Positions 55,654 through 64,000 of a DNA stretch of 64,000 nt are shown piece after piece; position 1 is the first letter of the stretch; every line of letters starts with the position of its first letter. The stretch covers positions 41,187 through 105,186 of the forward strand of contig JARGNP010000004.1 in the NCBI GenBank assembly GCA_029210265.1. Direction: 5' to 3'. A program made the position numbers and the translations under genes. The DNA comes from Legionellaceae bacterium. GTDB lineage: Bacteria; Pseudomonadota; Gammaproteobacteria; Legionellales; Legionellaceae. Under the pieces are notes generated by a model. That model was not told where the DNA came from. It searched no databases and saw only the letters and a list, made by a program, of their open reading frames with translations.

Positions 55654-56679
55654 ATGTTGCAAGACATTAGCCTACTTTTGTGGATTATTATTAAAATCCT
55701 GATCATTGTGTTACCGCTATTAATTGGGGTGGCTTACTTAACTTTTTTTGAACGAAAAGTGATTGGTTTTATTCAGCAGCGTATCGGCCCTAATCGGGTG
55801 GGTTATCGAGGCTTATTACAGCCCTTTGCTGATTTGATGAAAATGCTTCAAAAAGAGATCGTGATTCCGACACAATCGAATAAATATTTATTTATTGTTG
55901 CGCCGTTGTTTACTTTGGCGCCTGCGCTTGTAGGCTGGGCTGTGATTCCATTTGATCAGGGTTTGGTACTAGCTAATATTAACGCCGGTGTGTTGTATTT
56001 GTTTGCGGTCAGTTCGTTGGGTGTCTACGGTATTTTGATTGCTGGTTGGGCATCTAATTCTAAATACGCGATGTTGGGCGCGCTCCGAAGTGCTGCTCAA
56101 ACAGTTTCGTATGAAATCGCGATGGGGTTTGCTTTAGTCGGTGTCTTACTTGCTGCAAATAGCATGAATATCACGGATATTGTGCTGTCACAACAGGGGG
56201 GTATTTGGCATTGGTGGGCGTTGCCTCTCTTGCCTTTGTTTATGTCTTTTTGGATTGCAGGCATTGCCGAGACAAATCGTGCTCCGTTTGATTTAGCGGA
56301 AGGTGAGTCTGAAATCGTGGCGGGTTTTCACGTTGAATATTCAGCAATAACGTTTGGGCTGTTCTTTTTGGCTGAGTATGCAAGCATGATTTTAATTTCC
56401 GCTATGCTTGCGTTGTTGTTTGCTGGGGGATGGTTATCGCCGTTTGAAGGCATTCCTGTTTTAAACTCACTTTTCTTTTTTGTGCCAGGTATTGCATGGC
56501 TCTTAATTAAAACATGCTTTTTTCTCTTCGTATATTTGTGGATCAGAGCAACATTCCCTCGCTATCGCTATGATCAGCTCATGCGTCTCGGATGGAAAGT
56601 TTTGATTCCTGTGACGTTGGTTTGGGTGGTTGTTACGGCAGCTATGGTTGTCGCGAAACTTGGCCCCTGGTTCTCGTAA
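55654..56679 (+). CDS. nuoH: NADH-quinone oxidoreductase subunit H
   Basis: A 341-aa membrane subunit with about eight helices that joins the arms at the quinone site. [26 protein letters not shown] in pieces from about 37 and [16 protein letters not shown] are the conserved cytoplasmic loops. Confidence 0.97.
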   Translation: MLQDISLLLWIIIKILIIVLPLLIGVAYLTFFERKVIGFIQQRIGPNRVGYRGLLQPFADLMKMLQKEIVIPTQSNKYLFIVAPLFTLAPALVGWAVIPFDQGLVLANINAGVLYLFAVSSLGVYGILIAGWASNSKYAMLGALRSAAQTVSYEIAMGFALVGVLLAANSMNITDIVLSQQGGIWHWWALPLLPLFMSFWIAGIAETNRAPFDLAEGESEIVAGFHVEYSAITFGLFFLAEYASMILISAMLALLFAGGWLSPFEGIPVLNSLFFFVPGIAWLLIKTCFFLFVYLWIRATFPRYRYDQLMRLGWKVLIPVTLVWVVVTAAMVVAKLGPWFS

Positions 56680-56697
56680 GCTCAAAAGGTCTTCTGA

Positions 56698-57198
56698 ATG
56701 AAAACGATTGTTCGATATGCCAAGCATTATATTAAAAGTTTCTTATTGTGGGAGCTTTTGGCCGGGTTACGCTTAACCGGACGTTATTTCTTTAAGAAAA
56801 AAATAACGGTTCAGTTTCCCGAAGAAAAAACACCTATTTCGCCTCGGTTCCGTGGTTTGCTTGCGTTACGGCGCTACCCCAACGGTGAAGAGCGTTGCAT
56901 TGCTTGTAAATTATGTGAAGCTGTTTGTCCTGCCGCGGCAATTACGATTGAATCAGATGAGAGAGATGATGGTTCACGACGTACCACGCGTTATGATATT
57001 GACATGTTCAAGTGCATTAATTGCGGTTTATGTGAAGAATCATGTCCTGTTGATTCTATCGTGGTTACACCGATCCATCATTATCACATGAACGAACGTG
57101 GACAAAACATCATGACCAAAGAAAAATTATTGGCCGTGGGTGACCACATGGAAGAGCGTCTTGCCGAAGACCGAGAAATTGATGCCAAATACCGCTAA
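56698..57198 (+). CDS. nuoI: NADH-quinone oxidoreductase subunit I
   Basis: A 166-aa subunit with two [4Fe-4S] clusters bound by [16 protein letters not shown] (about 63-78) and [16 protein letters not shown] (about 102-117). An amphipathic N-terminal helix associates it with the membrane. Its stop codon overlaps the nuoJ ATG (TAATG). Confidence 0.98.
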   Translation: MKTIVRYAKHYIKSFLLWELLAGLRLTGRYFFKKKITVQFPEEKTPISPRFRGLLALRRYPNGEERCIACKLCEAVCPAAAITIESDERDDGSRRTTRYDIDMFKCINCGLCEESCPVDSIVVTPIHHYHMNERGQNIMTKEKLLAVGDHMEERLAEDREIDAKYR

Positions 57199-57824
57199 TG
57201 GGGTTAGATATGCATGTAGAGTTAGTTAATATTATTTTTTATGCGTTTGCTGGGCTTACAGTTTTAGCTGCATTTTTAGCGGTGATTCAACGTAATCCTG
57301 TGCGCTGTGTTTTATTTTTAGTGCTTACTTTTTTCGGGAGTGCTGGTGTATGGTTGCTTGCTCATGCTGAGTTTTTAGCGCTTATTCTCGTGCTTGTTTA
57401 TGTTGGTGCGGTGATGACCTTGTTTTTATTTGTTGTCATGATGCTAAATATTGATACTGAACTTATGAAAACAACGTTTCGTCGCTACGTGCCCTGGGCG
57501 GTGCTTGGCACGGCGTTATTTGTTGGCTTACTCATCCAGGCCTTGCCAGTAGATGGCGGGACGCTCGGTTCCGTAGGCTCGCATGCAGCAAATATTTCAA
57601 ATACCGAAGCGCTTGGCATGGTGATCTACACCCAGGATATTTTAGCTTTTGAAATGGCGGCGATGATCTTATTGGTTGCCATTGTTGCGGCGATTACGTT
57701 GACGCACCGTGTTCCACGGCCTTCAAAACGTCAAAATATTGTAAGTCAAATTATGACACGGCGTGATGAGCGCGTGAGCTTAATCAGTATGAAGTCAGAA
57801 AAACCGGAGGAGGACGACGCATGA
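57198..57824 (+). CDS. nuoJ: NADH-quinone oxidoreductase subunit J
   Basis: A 208-aa membrane subunit with five helices; [20 protein letters not shown] is the conserved third helix. The ATG at 57198 overlaps the nuoI stop; ATG 57210 is an alternative start that loses only MGLD. Overlaps nuoK by four bases. Confidence 0.95.
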   Translation: MGLDMHVELVNIIFYAFAGLTVLAAFLAVIQRNPVRCVLFLVLTFFGSAGVWLLAHAEFLALILVLVYVGAVMTLFLFVVMMLNIDTELMKTTFRRYVPWAVLGTALFVGLLIQALPVDGGTLGSVGSHAANISNTEALGMVIYTQDILAFEMAAMILLVAIVAAITLTHRVPRPSKRQNIVSQIMTRRDERVSLISMKSEKPEEDDA

Positions 57825-58126
57825 TCCCTGTGACTCATTATCTTATTTTAAGCGGCATTCTGTTTGCCGTGAGCATGGTGGGCATGTTAATCAACCGCCG
57901 TAATGTCATCACTTTACTGGTTTGCTTGGAGCTTATGCTGTTAGCGGTTAATACCAATTTTGTTGCTTTTTCTTCCGCACACGGTGGGCATGTCGGCGAA
58001 GCTTTTGTTTTCTTTATTCTAACCGTTGCAGCAGCAGAAGCAGCGATTGGTCTTGCCATTGTTCTCTTGCTCTTTCGTCATCGCGGCAGCATCGATGTCA
58101 ATGCAATCAATCATTTGAAAGGATAA
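57821..58126 (+). CDS. nuoK: NADH-quinone oxidoreductase subunit K
   Basis: A 101-aa three-helix proton-path subunit. The two membrane glutamates are in [12 protein letters not shown] and [12 protein letters not shown]. The ribosome site GGAGGA lies inside nuoJ. Confidence 0.98.
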   Translation: MIPVTHYLILSGILFAVSMVGMLINRRNVITLLVCLELMLLAVNTNFVAFSSAHGGHVGEAFVFFILTVAAAEAAIGLAIVLLLFRHRGSIDVNAINHLKG

Positions 58127-58130
58127 CCAC

Positions 58131-60104
58131 GTGAGTATGTTAGCGATTTCTTGGTTAAGTGTTTTAGCGCCTTTGGTCGGTGCAGTACTAGCCGGCTTTG
58201 GTGGAAAAATATTGGGACGCCGTGGCGCACATAGCGTGACCATCGCCGGTGTTTTTGTCGCATTTTGTGCGGCGATTTATGTTGCTATGGGTGTGTTTGG
58301 TCACGGAACCATGCTTGATGTGAATGCTTACACCTGGGCTAGTGCACCGGCACCATTTGCCTATGCCTTTCACTTAGGTCTTCTTATTGACCCATTGACA
58401 GCTGTTATGATGGTCACGGTTACTTTTGTCTCACTGCTTGTGCATATTTATAGTATTGGCTACATGACCGACGACCCTGGATATCAACGATTTTTTAGTT
58501 ATATTTCTTTGTTTACGTTCATGATGTTGATGCTTGTAACAGCCAACGGATTCTTGCAACTTTTCTTTGGGTGGGAGGGTGTAGGTTTAGTATCTTATTT
58601 GCTGATTGGCTTTTGGTTTGAAAAAGAGTCTGCTCTACAAGGTAGCCTCAAAGCCTTTTTGGTTAACCGTGTGGGTGATTTTGGTTTTATTCTTGGTATT
58701 GGCCTGGTTCTGATGTATGTCGGAAGCTTGGATTATGCAACCGTGTTTGCTCATGCCGGTGCGCTTTCAGATAAAACCATCCATATTTGGGGTGACCAGT
58801 CATGGCCTGTGGTGACCGTGATTTCTATTTTGCTCTTTGTGGGAGCCATGGGTAAATCAGCTCAAGTGCCATTACATGTTTGGCTACCGGAGTCGATGGA
58901 AGGCCCAACACCTATTTCGGCGTTGATTCATGCTGCAACCATGGTAACTGCAGGTGTATTTATGGTCGCTCGTATATCACCGCTGGTTGAGCATTCAGAA
59001 ACTGCGTTGAGTTTTATTTTAGTCACAGGTGCGACCGGCGCTTTATTTACGGGTCTTCTTGCCATCGTAATGAATGATATTAAGCGAGTCGTCGCGTATT
59101 CAACACTTTCGCAATTAGGTTATATGATGGTTGCGATGGGCGCATCTGCGTTCAGTGCAGGTATGTTTCATTTGCTCACGCATGCTTGCTTTAAAGCGTT
59201 ACTGTTTTTAGGGGCTGGTTCGGTGATTATTGGCATGCATCACGAGCAAGACATGCGAAAAATGGGTGGGTTATGGTGTAAAATGCCGATCACGTACATT
59301 ACATTTTTAATCGGTAGTTTAGCCCTCTGTGCTGTTCCACCGTTTGCAGGATTTTTCTCAAAAGATACAATAATTGAAGCGGCAAAAGCATCGAGTATTC
59401 CTGGTAGTGGTTATGCTTATATTTGTGTGGCTCTTGGGGCCATGGCAACCGCGATTTATTCCTTCCGAGCGTTGTTTATGACGTTTCATGGTACGCCACG
59501 TATGACCGAGAAAGCCTATAATCATGTCAAAGAATCGCCGTGGGTGGTTTGGTTGCCTCTGGTTGTGCTCGCTGTTCCATCGGTTGTTCTCGGCTATATA
59601 TTATTTGAGCCTATGCTATTTAAAACACCGAGCTTGTTAGCACCGTCGATTACCGTTTTTGAAAAATATGACGTGCTTAAAGAAATTGCATCAGAAGGCG
59701 TGACGACGCCAATGGCAGCTGTGCTGCATGCGTATCATTCACCGGTGTTTTGGTTAACATTGGCTGGAATTGTACTCACGTGGTTTGCTTATATTGTATG
59801 GCCAAGCTTACCTGCTCGGCTTGTATGTATTTTTTCTATGCCTTATAAAATTCTGGAAAATAAATACGGGTTTGATAGATTTAACGATTGGTTTTTTATC
59901 CGAGGTGGCCGAGCTTTAGGACGATTGTTTTATCGCGTAGGTGATCAAGCTTTGATTGATGGCGGCATCGTGAACGGAACGGGGCGTTTTGTGCGCTGGA
60001 CGGCTTCAAAAATGCGCGTAGCTCAAAGCGGATATGTGTACCATTATATGGCATTTATGGCCTTCGGGTTATTGGCTTTTCTGGGTTGGTTATTGCTAGG
60101 GTAA
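58131..60104 (+). CDS. nuoL: NADH-quinone oxidoreductase subunit L
   Basis: A 657-aa antiporter-like proton-pumping subunit with about 16 helices and the long lateral helix near the C-terminus. VGAMGKSAQVPLHVWLPESMEGPTP in pieces near 240, VAYSTLSQLGYMM and FFSKDTI are the family landmarks. Starts with GTG at 58131 (AGGA eight bases upstream). Confidence 0.97.
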   Translation: MSMLAISWLSVLAPLVGAVLAGFGGKILGRRGAHSVTIAGVFVAFCAAIYVAMGVFGHGTMLDVNAYTWASAPAPFAYAFHLGLLIDPLTAVMMVTVTFVSLLVHIYSIGYMTDDPGYQRFFSYISLFTFMMLMLVTANGFLQLFFGWEGVGLVSYLLIGFWFEKESALQGSLKAFLVNRVGDFGFILGIGLVLMYVGSLDYATVFAHAGALSDKTIHIWGDQSWPVVTVISILLFVGAMGKSAQVPLHVWLPESMEGPTPISALIHAATMVTAGVFMVARISPLVEHSETALSFILVTGATGALFTGLLAIVMNDIKRVVAYSTLSQLGYMMVAMGASAFSAGMFHLLTHACFKALLFLGAGSVIIGMHHEQDMRKMGGLWCKMPITYITFLIGSLALCAVPPFAGFFSKDTIIEAAKASSIPGSGYAYICVALGAMATAIYSFRALFMTFHGTPRMTEKAYNHVKESPWVVWLPLVVLAVPSVVLGYILFEPMLFKTPSLLAPSITVFEKYDVLKEIASEGVTTPMAAVLHAYHSPVFWLTLAGIVLTWFAYIVWPSLPARLVCIFSMPYKILENKYGFDRFNDWFFIRGGRALGRLFYRVGDQALIDGGIVNGTGRFVRWTASKMRVAQSGYVYHYMAFMAFGLLAFLGWLLLG

Positions 60105-60141
60105 ATGCGACCTAAGCACAAGGTTTAACGAAGGGGAAAAC

Positions 60142-61665
60142 ATGCAGTATATGCTAAGTATTTTGATTTGGCTCCCAATTATCGCGGGTGTTGGAATTTG
60201 TCTCGTTGGAGACGATGCCCGTCCCAATCGTACGCGTGCGCTTGGTTTGCTTACCGTTATTGTGAGTCTAGCCTGTTGTGTGCCGTTGATGATGGGATTT
60301 GATTCAACCGTGCAAGGCATGCAGTTTGTTGAAGATGTTTCATGGGTTCCAGCTTTAGGTATTCGTTATCACCTGGGTATTGATGGCTTGTCGCTTATTT
60401 TGATTGTTTTAAGTGTATTTACGAATCTCATTGTCTTTCTTGCGACATGGGACGGCGTTAAAACACGTGTTTCTCAATACATCGCAGCATTTCTTATCAT
60501 GCAAGGGCTCTTGGTCGGTGTGTTTGCCGCAATGGACGTGATTTTATTTTATGTGTTCTGGGAAGCGACTTTAATTCCTATGTATCTCATCATCGGAATT
60601 TGGGGATCAGACAACCGCGTATATGCTGCCATTAAGTTTTTCTTGTACACCTTCTTAGGCTCTGTTTTGATGTTGGCTGCGTTTTTATACTTAGGTTATC
60701 ACGCGAAGTCGTTTAACTTAGACACGTTATATGCCTTAAAACTTAGCATGACCGCACAAACGTTAATATTTATCGCCTTTTTCTTTGGGTTTGCGATTAA
60801 AATTCCTATGTTTCCTGTGCATACTTGGCTGCCTGATGCGCATACTGAAGCACCAGCAGGTGGTTCTATTATGTTAGCGGCCATATTACTTAAGCTGGGT
60901 GCGTATGGTTTCCTACGTTTTGCTTTGCCAATTGTGCCTGATGCCTGCCAGTACTTTGCGCCGGTGATGATTGCGCTGTCGCTTATTGCGGTTGTTTATG
61001 TAGGACTGATCGCGATTATCCAGCAAGACATGAAGCGGTTGATTGCTTACTCATCAATATCGCACATGGGTTTTGTGACTTTAGGCTGCTTTGTATTATT
61101 TGCGATGGTTGATAAAAGCAATCTGCAAAGTGCTGGTTTAGTTTTGGAAGGCGCGATTGTGATCATGATTTCACACGCCTTTGTATCCAGCGCGATGTTT
61201 GCGGGAGTTGGTTTTATTTATGACCGCATGCATTCACGACAAATTGATGATTTTGGCGGTATTGTTAAATCGATGCCGGTGTTTGCATCGTTTTTTATGT
61301 TATTTGCTATGGCCAATGCGGGCCTACCGGGTACATCGGGTTTTGTCGGTGAGTTTATGGTGATTGTTGGCAGCATGAAGGCGGGCTTTTGGATTGCTTT
61401 TTGGGCTGCGACCACACTTATCATCGGTGCAACGTATACCTTATGGATGTACAAACGCGTTATTTTTGGCCCCGTGACCAATGAAAAAGTTGAAGCACTT
61501 CAGGATTTATCTAAATTCGAGCTCAGCGCTTATTCGCTACTTGCGATCCTCGTGCTTGTTATGGGTATGTATCCTAAACCCATGCTGGATTACGTTCATC
61601 AATCGGTAAGCACCACCTTGGCGCAAGCTGACCATTCAAAACTTCAAGCAAAACTTCAAGGTTAA
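60142..61665 (+). CDS. nuoM: NADH-quinone oxidoreductase subunit M
   Basis: A 507-aa antiporter-like subunit with about 14 helices. FYVFWEATLIPMYLIIGIWG contains the pump glutamate; FAIKIPMFPVHTWLPDAHTEAP and IAYSSISHMGFV follow. An AAGGGGA ribosome site precedes the ATG. Confidence 0.97.
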   Translation: MQYMLSILIWLPIIAGVGICLVGDDARPNRTRALGLLTVIVSLACCVPLMMGFDSTVQGMQFVEDVSWVPALGIRYHLGIDGLSLILIVLSVFTNLIVFLATWDGVKTRVSQYIAAFLIMQGLLVGVFAAMDVILFYVFWEATLIPMYLIIGIWGSDNRVYAAIKFFLYTFLGSVLMLAAFLYLGYHAKSFNLDTLYALKLSMTAQTLIFIAFFFGFAIKIPMFPVHTWLPDAHTEAPAGGSIMLAAILLKLGAYGFLRFALPIVPDACQYFAPVMIALSLIAVVYVGLIAIIQQDMKRLIAYSSISHMGFVTLGCFVLFAMVDKSNLQSAGLVLEGAIVIMISHAFVSSAMFAGVGFIYDRMHSRQIDDFGGIVKSMPVFASFFMLFAMANAGLPGTSGFVGEFMVIVGSMKAGFWIAFWAATTLIIGATYTLWMYKRVIFGPVTNEKVEALQDLSKFELSAYSLLAILVLVMGMYPKPMLDYVHQSVSTTLAQADHSKLQAKLQG

Positions 61666-61671
61666 AAGAAC

Positions 61672-63111
61672 ATGACTGGATTACTCGATAATATGTGTTT
61701 GGCACTTCCTGAAATGACACTGCTGTTTACCGCATGTGTTGCGCTTTTGGGTGATTTGTTTTTCCCGCGACGTGGTTGCTTGGTTTTTTCTTTTGCATGC
61801 ATGGGCGTGTTGCTTGCCGCAGGTGAGAGCTTGATGCTGATAGGGCATGCAAAACAAGTCTTGTTTGCAGGTGCATTGATTAGCGATGATATGGCACATA
61901 TCATGAAGTTTTTTATTGGCCTGACTGTATTTTTAAGCTTATTTTATGGTCGACCGTACTTGAACGAGCGTGGTGTATCCGTAGGTGATAATACGGTTTT
62001 AGCCTTGTTTTCGACGCTTGGTATGATGATCTTGGTGTCGGCGCACTCGTTACTCACCGTATATTTGGCACTTGAATTATTATCTCTCCCGCTTTATGCC
62101 TTAACGGCGATTCGTCGCACAGAGGCAGATGGTCCAGAAGCGGCCTTAAAATATTTTGTGATGGGTGCGATGGCCTCAGGTATTTTACTTTACGGCATGT
62201 CGTTATTGTATGGTGCAACAGGCGCTTTGACCTTTGATGCGATTAACGCAGCACTTACGCCTGAGTTATTTAGCACGCAATCAGGTTTGCTTACGTTCTC
62301 TCTTGTCTTTTTAGTGGTGGGTGTTGCGTTTAAACTGGCCGCTGCACCGTTTCATTTTTGGGCGCCAGATGTGTACGATGGCGCACCCAGTGCGACGACA
62401 CTTTTTATCAGTGCCGCACCTAAGATTGCAGCCCTAGGCATGACTCTTCGTTTGCTTACACTGGGATGGGGTGACATGGTCAGCCAATGGCAGCAATTGG
62501 TTTTGGTGCTTGCGTTATTATCCGCGGGTCTCGGTAATATTTTGGCGGTGGTTCAAACTAAAATTAAACGTCTCTTTGCTTATTCTGCTGTATCGCATGC
62601 GGGTTATGCGTTGTTTGGTGTGCTAGCAGCAACATCGGCAGGTTATTCGGCGGCTCTATATTATATTGTTGTGTATGCTCTCATGTCATCTGGTGCGCTG
62701 GGTCTCATCGTGCTTTTATCTCGTGGTGGCGTTGAAATCACCGATGTGGATGACTTGCGCGGTCTAAATAAGCGTCATCCGTGGCTTGCTTTTTTGATGC
62801 TGCTGATTTTATTCTCCATGGCGGGTGTACCACCGCTGGTAGGGTTTTTAACAAAATTACTCGTCTTAAAAGCATTGGTTGATGCCAACATGCTGTGGGT
62901 CGCGGTACTCGGGCTTGTGTTTGCTGTGATTGGTGCGTTTTACTACTTACGTGTGGTTAAAGTCATGTACTTTGATGAGCCAGCTGATGCGTCTCGTATT
63001 TATCTTTCAAAAACCGAGCATGTTATTTTTTCTTTAAATAGCTTGTCGTTACTGTATTTAGGTTTGTTTCCAAGCGCGTTAATCGCTTTATGTTTGGGTG
63101 TGTTTGCGTAG
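61672..63111 (+). CDS. nuoN: NADH-quinone oxidoreductase subunit N
   Basis: A 479-aa antiporter-like subunit with about 14 helices. [36 protein letters not shown] and [13 protein letters not shown] are the family landmarks. Last gene of the nuo operon, followed by a hairpin. Confidence 0.97.
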   Translation: MTGLLDNMCLALPEMTLLFTACVALLGDLFFPRRGCLVFSFACMGVLLAAGESLMLIGHAKQVLFAGALISDDMAHIMKFFIGLTVFLSLFYGRPYLNERGVSVGDNTVLALFSTLGMMILVSAHSLLTVYLALELLSLPLYALTAIRRTEADGPEAALKYFVMGAMASGILLYGMSLLYGATGALTFDAINAALTPELFSTQSGLLTFSLVFLVVGVAFKLAAAPFHFWAPDVYDGAPSATTLFISAAPKIAALGMTLRLLTLGWGDMVSQWQQLVLVLALLSAGLGNILAVVQTKIKRLFAYSAVSHAGYALFGVLAATSAGYSAALYYIVVYALMSSGALGLIVLLSRGGVEITDVDDLRGLNKRHPWLAFLMLLILFSMAGVPPLVGFLTKLLVLKALVDANMLWVAVLGLVFAVIGAFYYLRVVKVMYFDEPADASRIYLSKTEHVIFSLNSLSLLYLGLFPSALIALCLGVFA

Positions 63112-63120
63112 TTTTGATGT

Positions 63121-63162
63121 AAGCCCATGCTGTTTTTTAACAAAACACAGCATGGGCTTTAT
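63121..63162 (+). terminator. Terminator after nuoN
   Basis: AAGCCCATGCTG (63121-63132) pairs perfectly with CAGCATGGGCTT (63148-63159); the stem can extend into TTTT/AAAA in the loop. The trailing T run is short (TTTAT). Confidence 0.7.
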
Positions 63163-63184
63163 GAGGTCTTTTACGAAAAAGGGT

Positions 63185-63448
63185 TTAAAGACCAAGCTGT
63201 TCAAAAAGGGAGCTTTCTGTGGCTGCGTTAAGCGCGAATAAGGCAAGCGCACCGATAGCTAATGCAAGGACCGTGTGTAAAGGATTAAATGTAAAGGCTA
63301 CAGCCACAACAGCGATAACGAAAGCACTTTTCATTTTATTAGATTCATTTTTTAGCGCCCACTCGCAGGTGTTTTTAGCATTATCCCATGTTCTTGTTCT
63401 TGCATGTTCCATTCTCTCTTCTACTGAATCGGGAAAAAAATTACTCAT
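63185..63448 (-). CDS. Small unknown membrane-associated protein
   Basis: An 87-aa protein, MSNFFPDSVEERMEHA..., with a charged helical first half and one long hydrophobic C-terminal half (AFVIAVVAVAFTFNP and VLALAIGALALFALNAA), so about two membrane helices. AGGAG lies eight bases before the ATG at 63448. The layout is like the DUF883/ElaB small membrane proteins, but I see no decisive motif. A promoter is predicted at 63481-63509. Confidence 0.62.
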   Translation of the reverse strand: MSNFFPDSVEERMEHARTRTWDNAKNTCEWALKNESNKMKSAFVIAVVAVAFTFNPLHTVLALAIGALALFALNAATESSLFEQLGL

Positions 63449-63480
63449 GATGCTTGCTCCTATGTGTATATGCAGGTTGA

Positions 63481-63509
63481 ATAATACCATACGCAAACCA
63501 TGCCTGCAA
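63481..63509 (-). promoter_or_regulatory. Promoter of the 87-aa gene
   Basis: On the minus strand TTGCAG (63504-63509), 17-base spacer ending TGG, TATTAT (63481-63486). Confidence 0.6.
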
Positions 63510-63535
63510 TATATTAGACCTAAGTGTTCTTTGTT

Positions 63536-63563
63536 TTGTCTTTTGACCTTTATTCACTATACT
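63536..63563 (+). promoter_or_regulatory. Promoter of the 79-aa gene
   Basis: TTGTCT (63536-63541), 16-base spacer, TATACT (63558-63563), about 40 bases before the ATG and divergent from the promoter at 63481-63509. Confidence 0.5.
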
Positions 63564-63604
63564 TAATTAAATTAATAAAAGTATTTCTTGAGTGAGGCCG
63601 TCAT

Positions 63605-63844
63605 ATGTTAGTACCAACAGCTGTATTATTGCTTGCGAGTTACGTGGGGCCTGTTGCGTCTCCCGATGAAAATTTAGGTGGGTATCCAGCTGTGCGATCC
63701 GAGCGAAGAATCGAACAAAACGAGGCGGGATATATTCATCCACGAGCACGGCAAACGGAGAGAAGCATGCCTCGGGAAGCCGTGATGCCTGAAGCCGAGC
63801 GAGCAGAAGAAGGGCGCATGGTTGTTCCGAAGGCGTTTCGATAA
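63605..63844 (+). CDS. Small unknown protein with hydrophobic N-terminus
   Basis: A 79-aa protein. Residues 1-18 (MLVPTAVLLLASYVGPVA) are hydrophobic, a possible signal peptide or anchor without a basic start; the rest is Arg/Glu-rich and proline-containing, probably disordered. GAGG is seven bases before the ATG. Not recognised. It could be a spurious frame, but the ribosome site and promoter support it. Confidence 0.5.
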   Translation: MLVPTAVLLLASYVGPVASPDENLGGYPAVRSERRIEQNEAGYIHPRARQTERSMPREAVMPEAERAEEGRMVVPKAFR

Positions 63845-63888
63845 TTAGTATTACATCATGTTTCTTTAAATAAAGACGGCGTGAGGGC

Positions 63889-63917
63889 TTGCGCCGGCCT
63901 AGGGGTTTAGGTATACT
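63889..63917 (+). promoter_or_regulatory. Promoter of tRNA-fMet
   Basis: TTGCGC (63889-63894), 17-base spacer, TATACT (63912-63917), then a GC-rich discriminator GCCCTC, typical of stringently controlled stable-RNA promoters. Confidence 0.8.
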
Positions 63918-63929
63918 GCCCTCAGTTGA

Positions 63930-64000
<71 letters not shown>

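Overview
The window reads as a chromosomal segment of a gammaproteobacterium, most probably one of the Legionellales (Legionella/Coxiella side). This is an inference from gene order and protein style. The block rlmE-ftsH-folP-glmM-tpiA-secG-tRNA-Leu(GAG)-nuoA..N-tRNA-fMet matches the order I know from Legionella and Coxiella; in E. coli the nuo block is elsewhere and tpiA is not in the cluster. The glycine decarboxylase is split (gcvPA/gcvPB). Three small outer-membrane barrel proteins have a mature N-terminus of the G-x-M-G type seen in Legionella porin-like proteins. There are several secreted or effector-like proteins of unknown family. No IS element, prophage, CRISPR array or rRNA was found, and no core gene looks broken.

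Layout. 1-5.4 kb: a barrel protein, rpiA, and lpxD-polA on the minus strand. 5.5-10.1 kb: an accessory island of three plus-strand genes, namely two tandem paralogues of unknown family that share a promoter/leader, and a 607-aa BspA-type leucine-rich-repeat protein. 10.1-17.0 kb (minus): a fabF-like ketoacyl synthase, a double-GNAT gene behind a small helix-turn-helix gene, and the glycine cleavage operon gcvT-gcvH-gcvPA-gcvPB. 17.2-20.2 kb: a NitT/TauT-type ABC transporter (fused permease plus ATPase) with no binding protein. 20.3-22.7 kb: an unknown acidic-tailed protein, a small membrane protein and an AAA_14/DUF4143 ATPase next to a large nested inverted repeat. 22.7-29.7 kb: ubiD-fre, rho, a small periplasmic protein, trxA, rsmE, fumC and tRNA-Leu(CAG). 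29.8-36.4 kb: several unknown genes around a DUF47/PiT phosphate transport pair, two DUF1566-like secreted proteins (the second at 40 kb) and a hotdog thioesterase. 36.5-39.5 kb: cytochrome bd oxidase cydP-cydA-cydB-cydX on the minus strand. 39.7-41.0 kb: a 57-aa peptide gene and a DUF1566 secreted protein. 41.0-48.7 kb: rlmE, ftsH, two tandem barrel proteins, folP, glmM, tpiA, secG, tRNA-Leu. 48.7-63.1 kb: the complete 14-gene complex I operon nuoABCDEFGHIJKLMN. 63.2-64.0 kb: two small divergent genes and the start of an initiator tRNA-Met gene cut by the window end.

Functionally the window combines respiration (complex I, bd oxidase, fumarase, ubiquinone synthesis), one-carbon metabolism (gcv, folP), envelope biogenesis (lpxD, glmM, secG, ftsH) and an accessory set of surface, secreted or possibly translocated proteins. 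Genes are packed closely: no stretch above about 300 bases lacks a gene. The longest gaps are 26205-26448 (rho leader side) and 39519-39753 (between cydP and the 57-aa gene). Start sites were re-chosen by hand from ribosome-binding sites, so several differ from the longest open frame. Identities quoted are hand counts; no database search was run.
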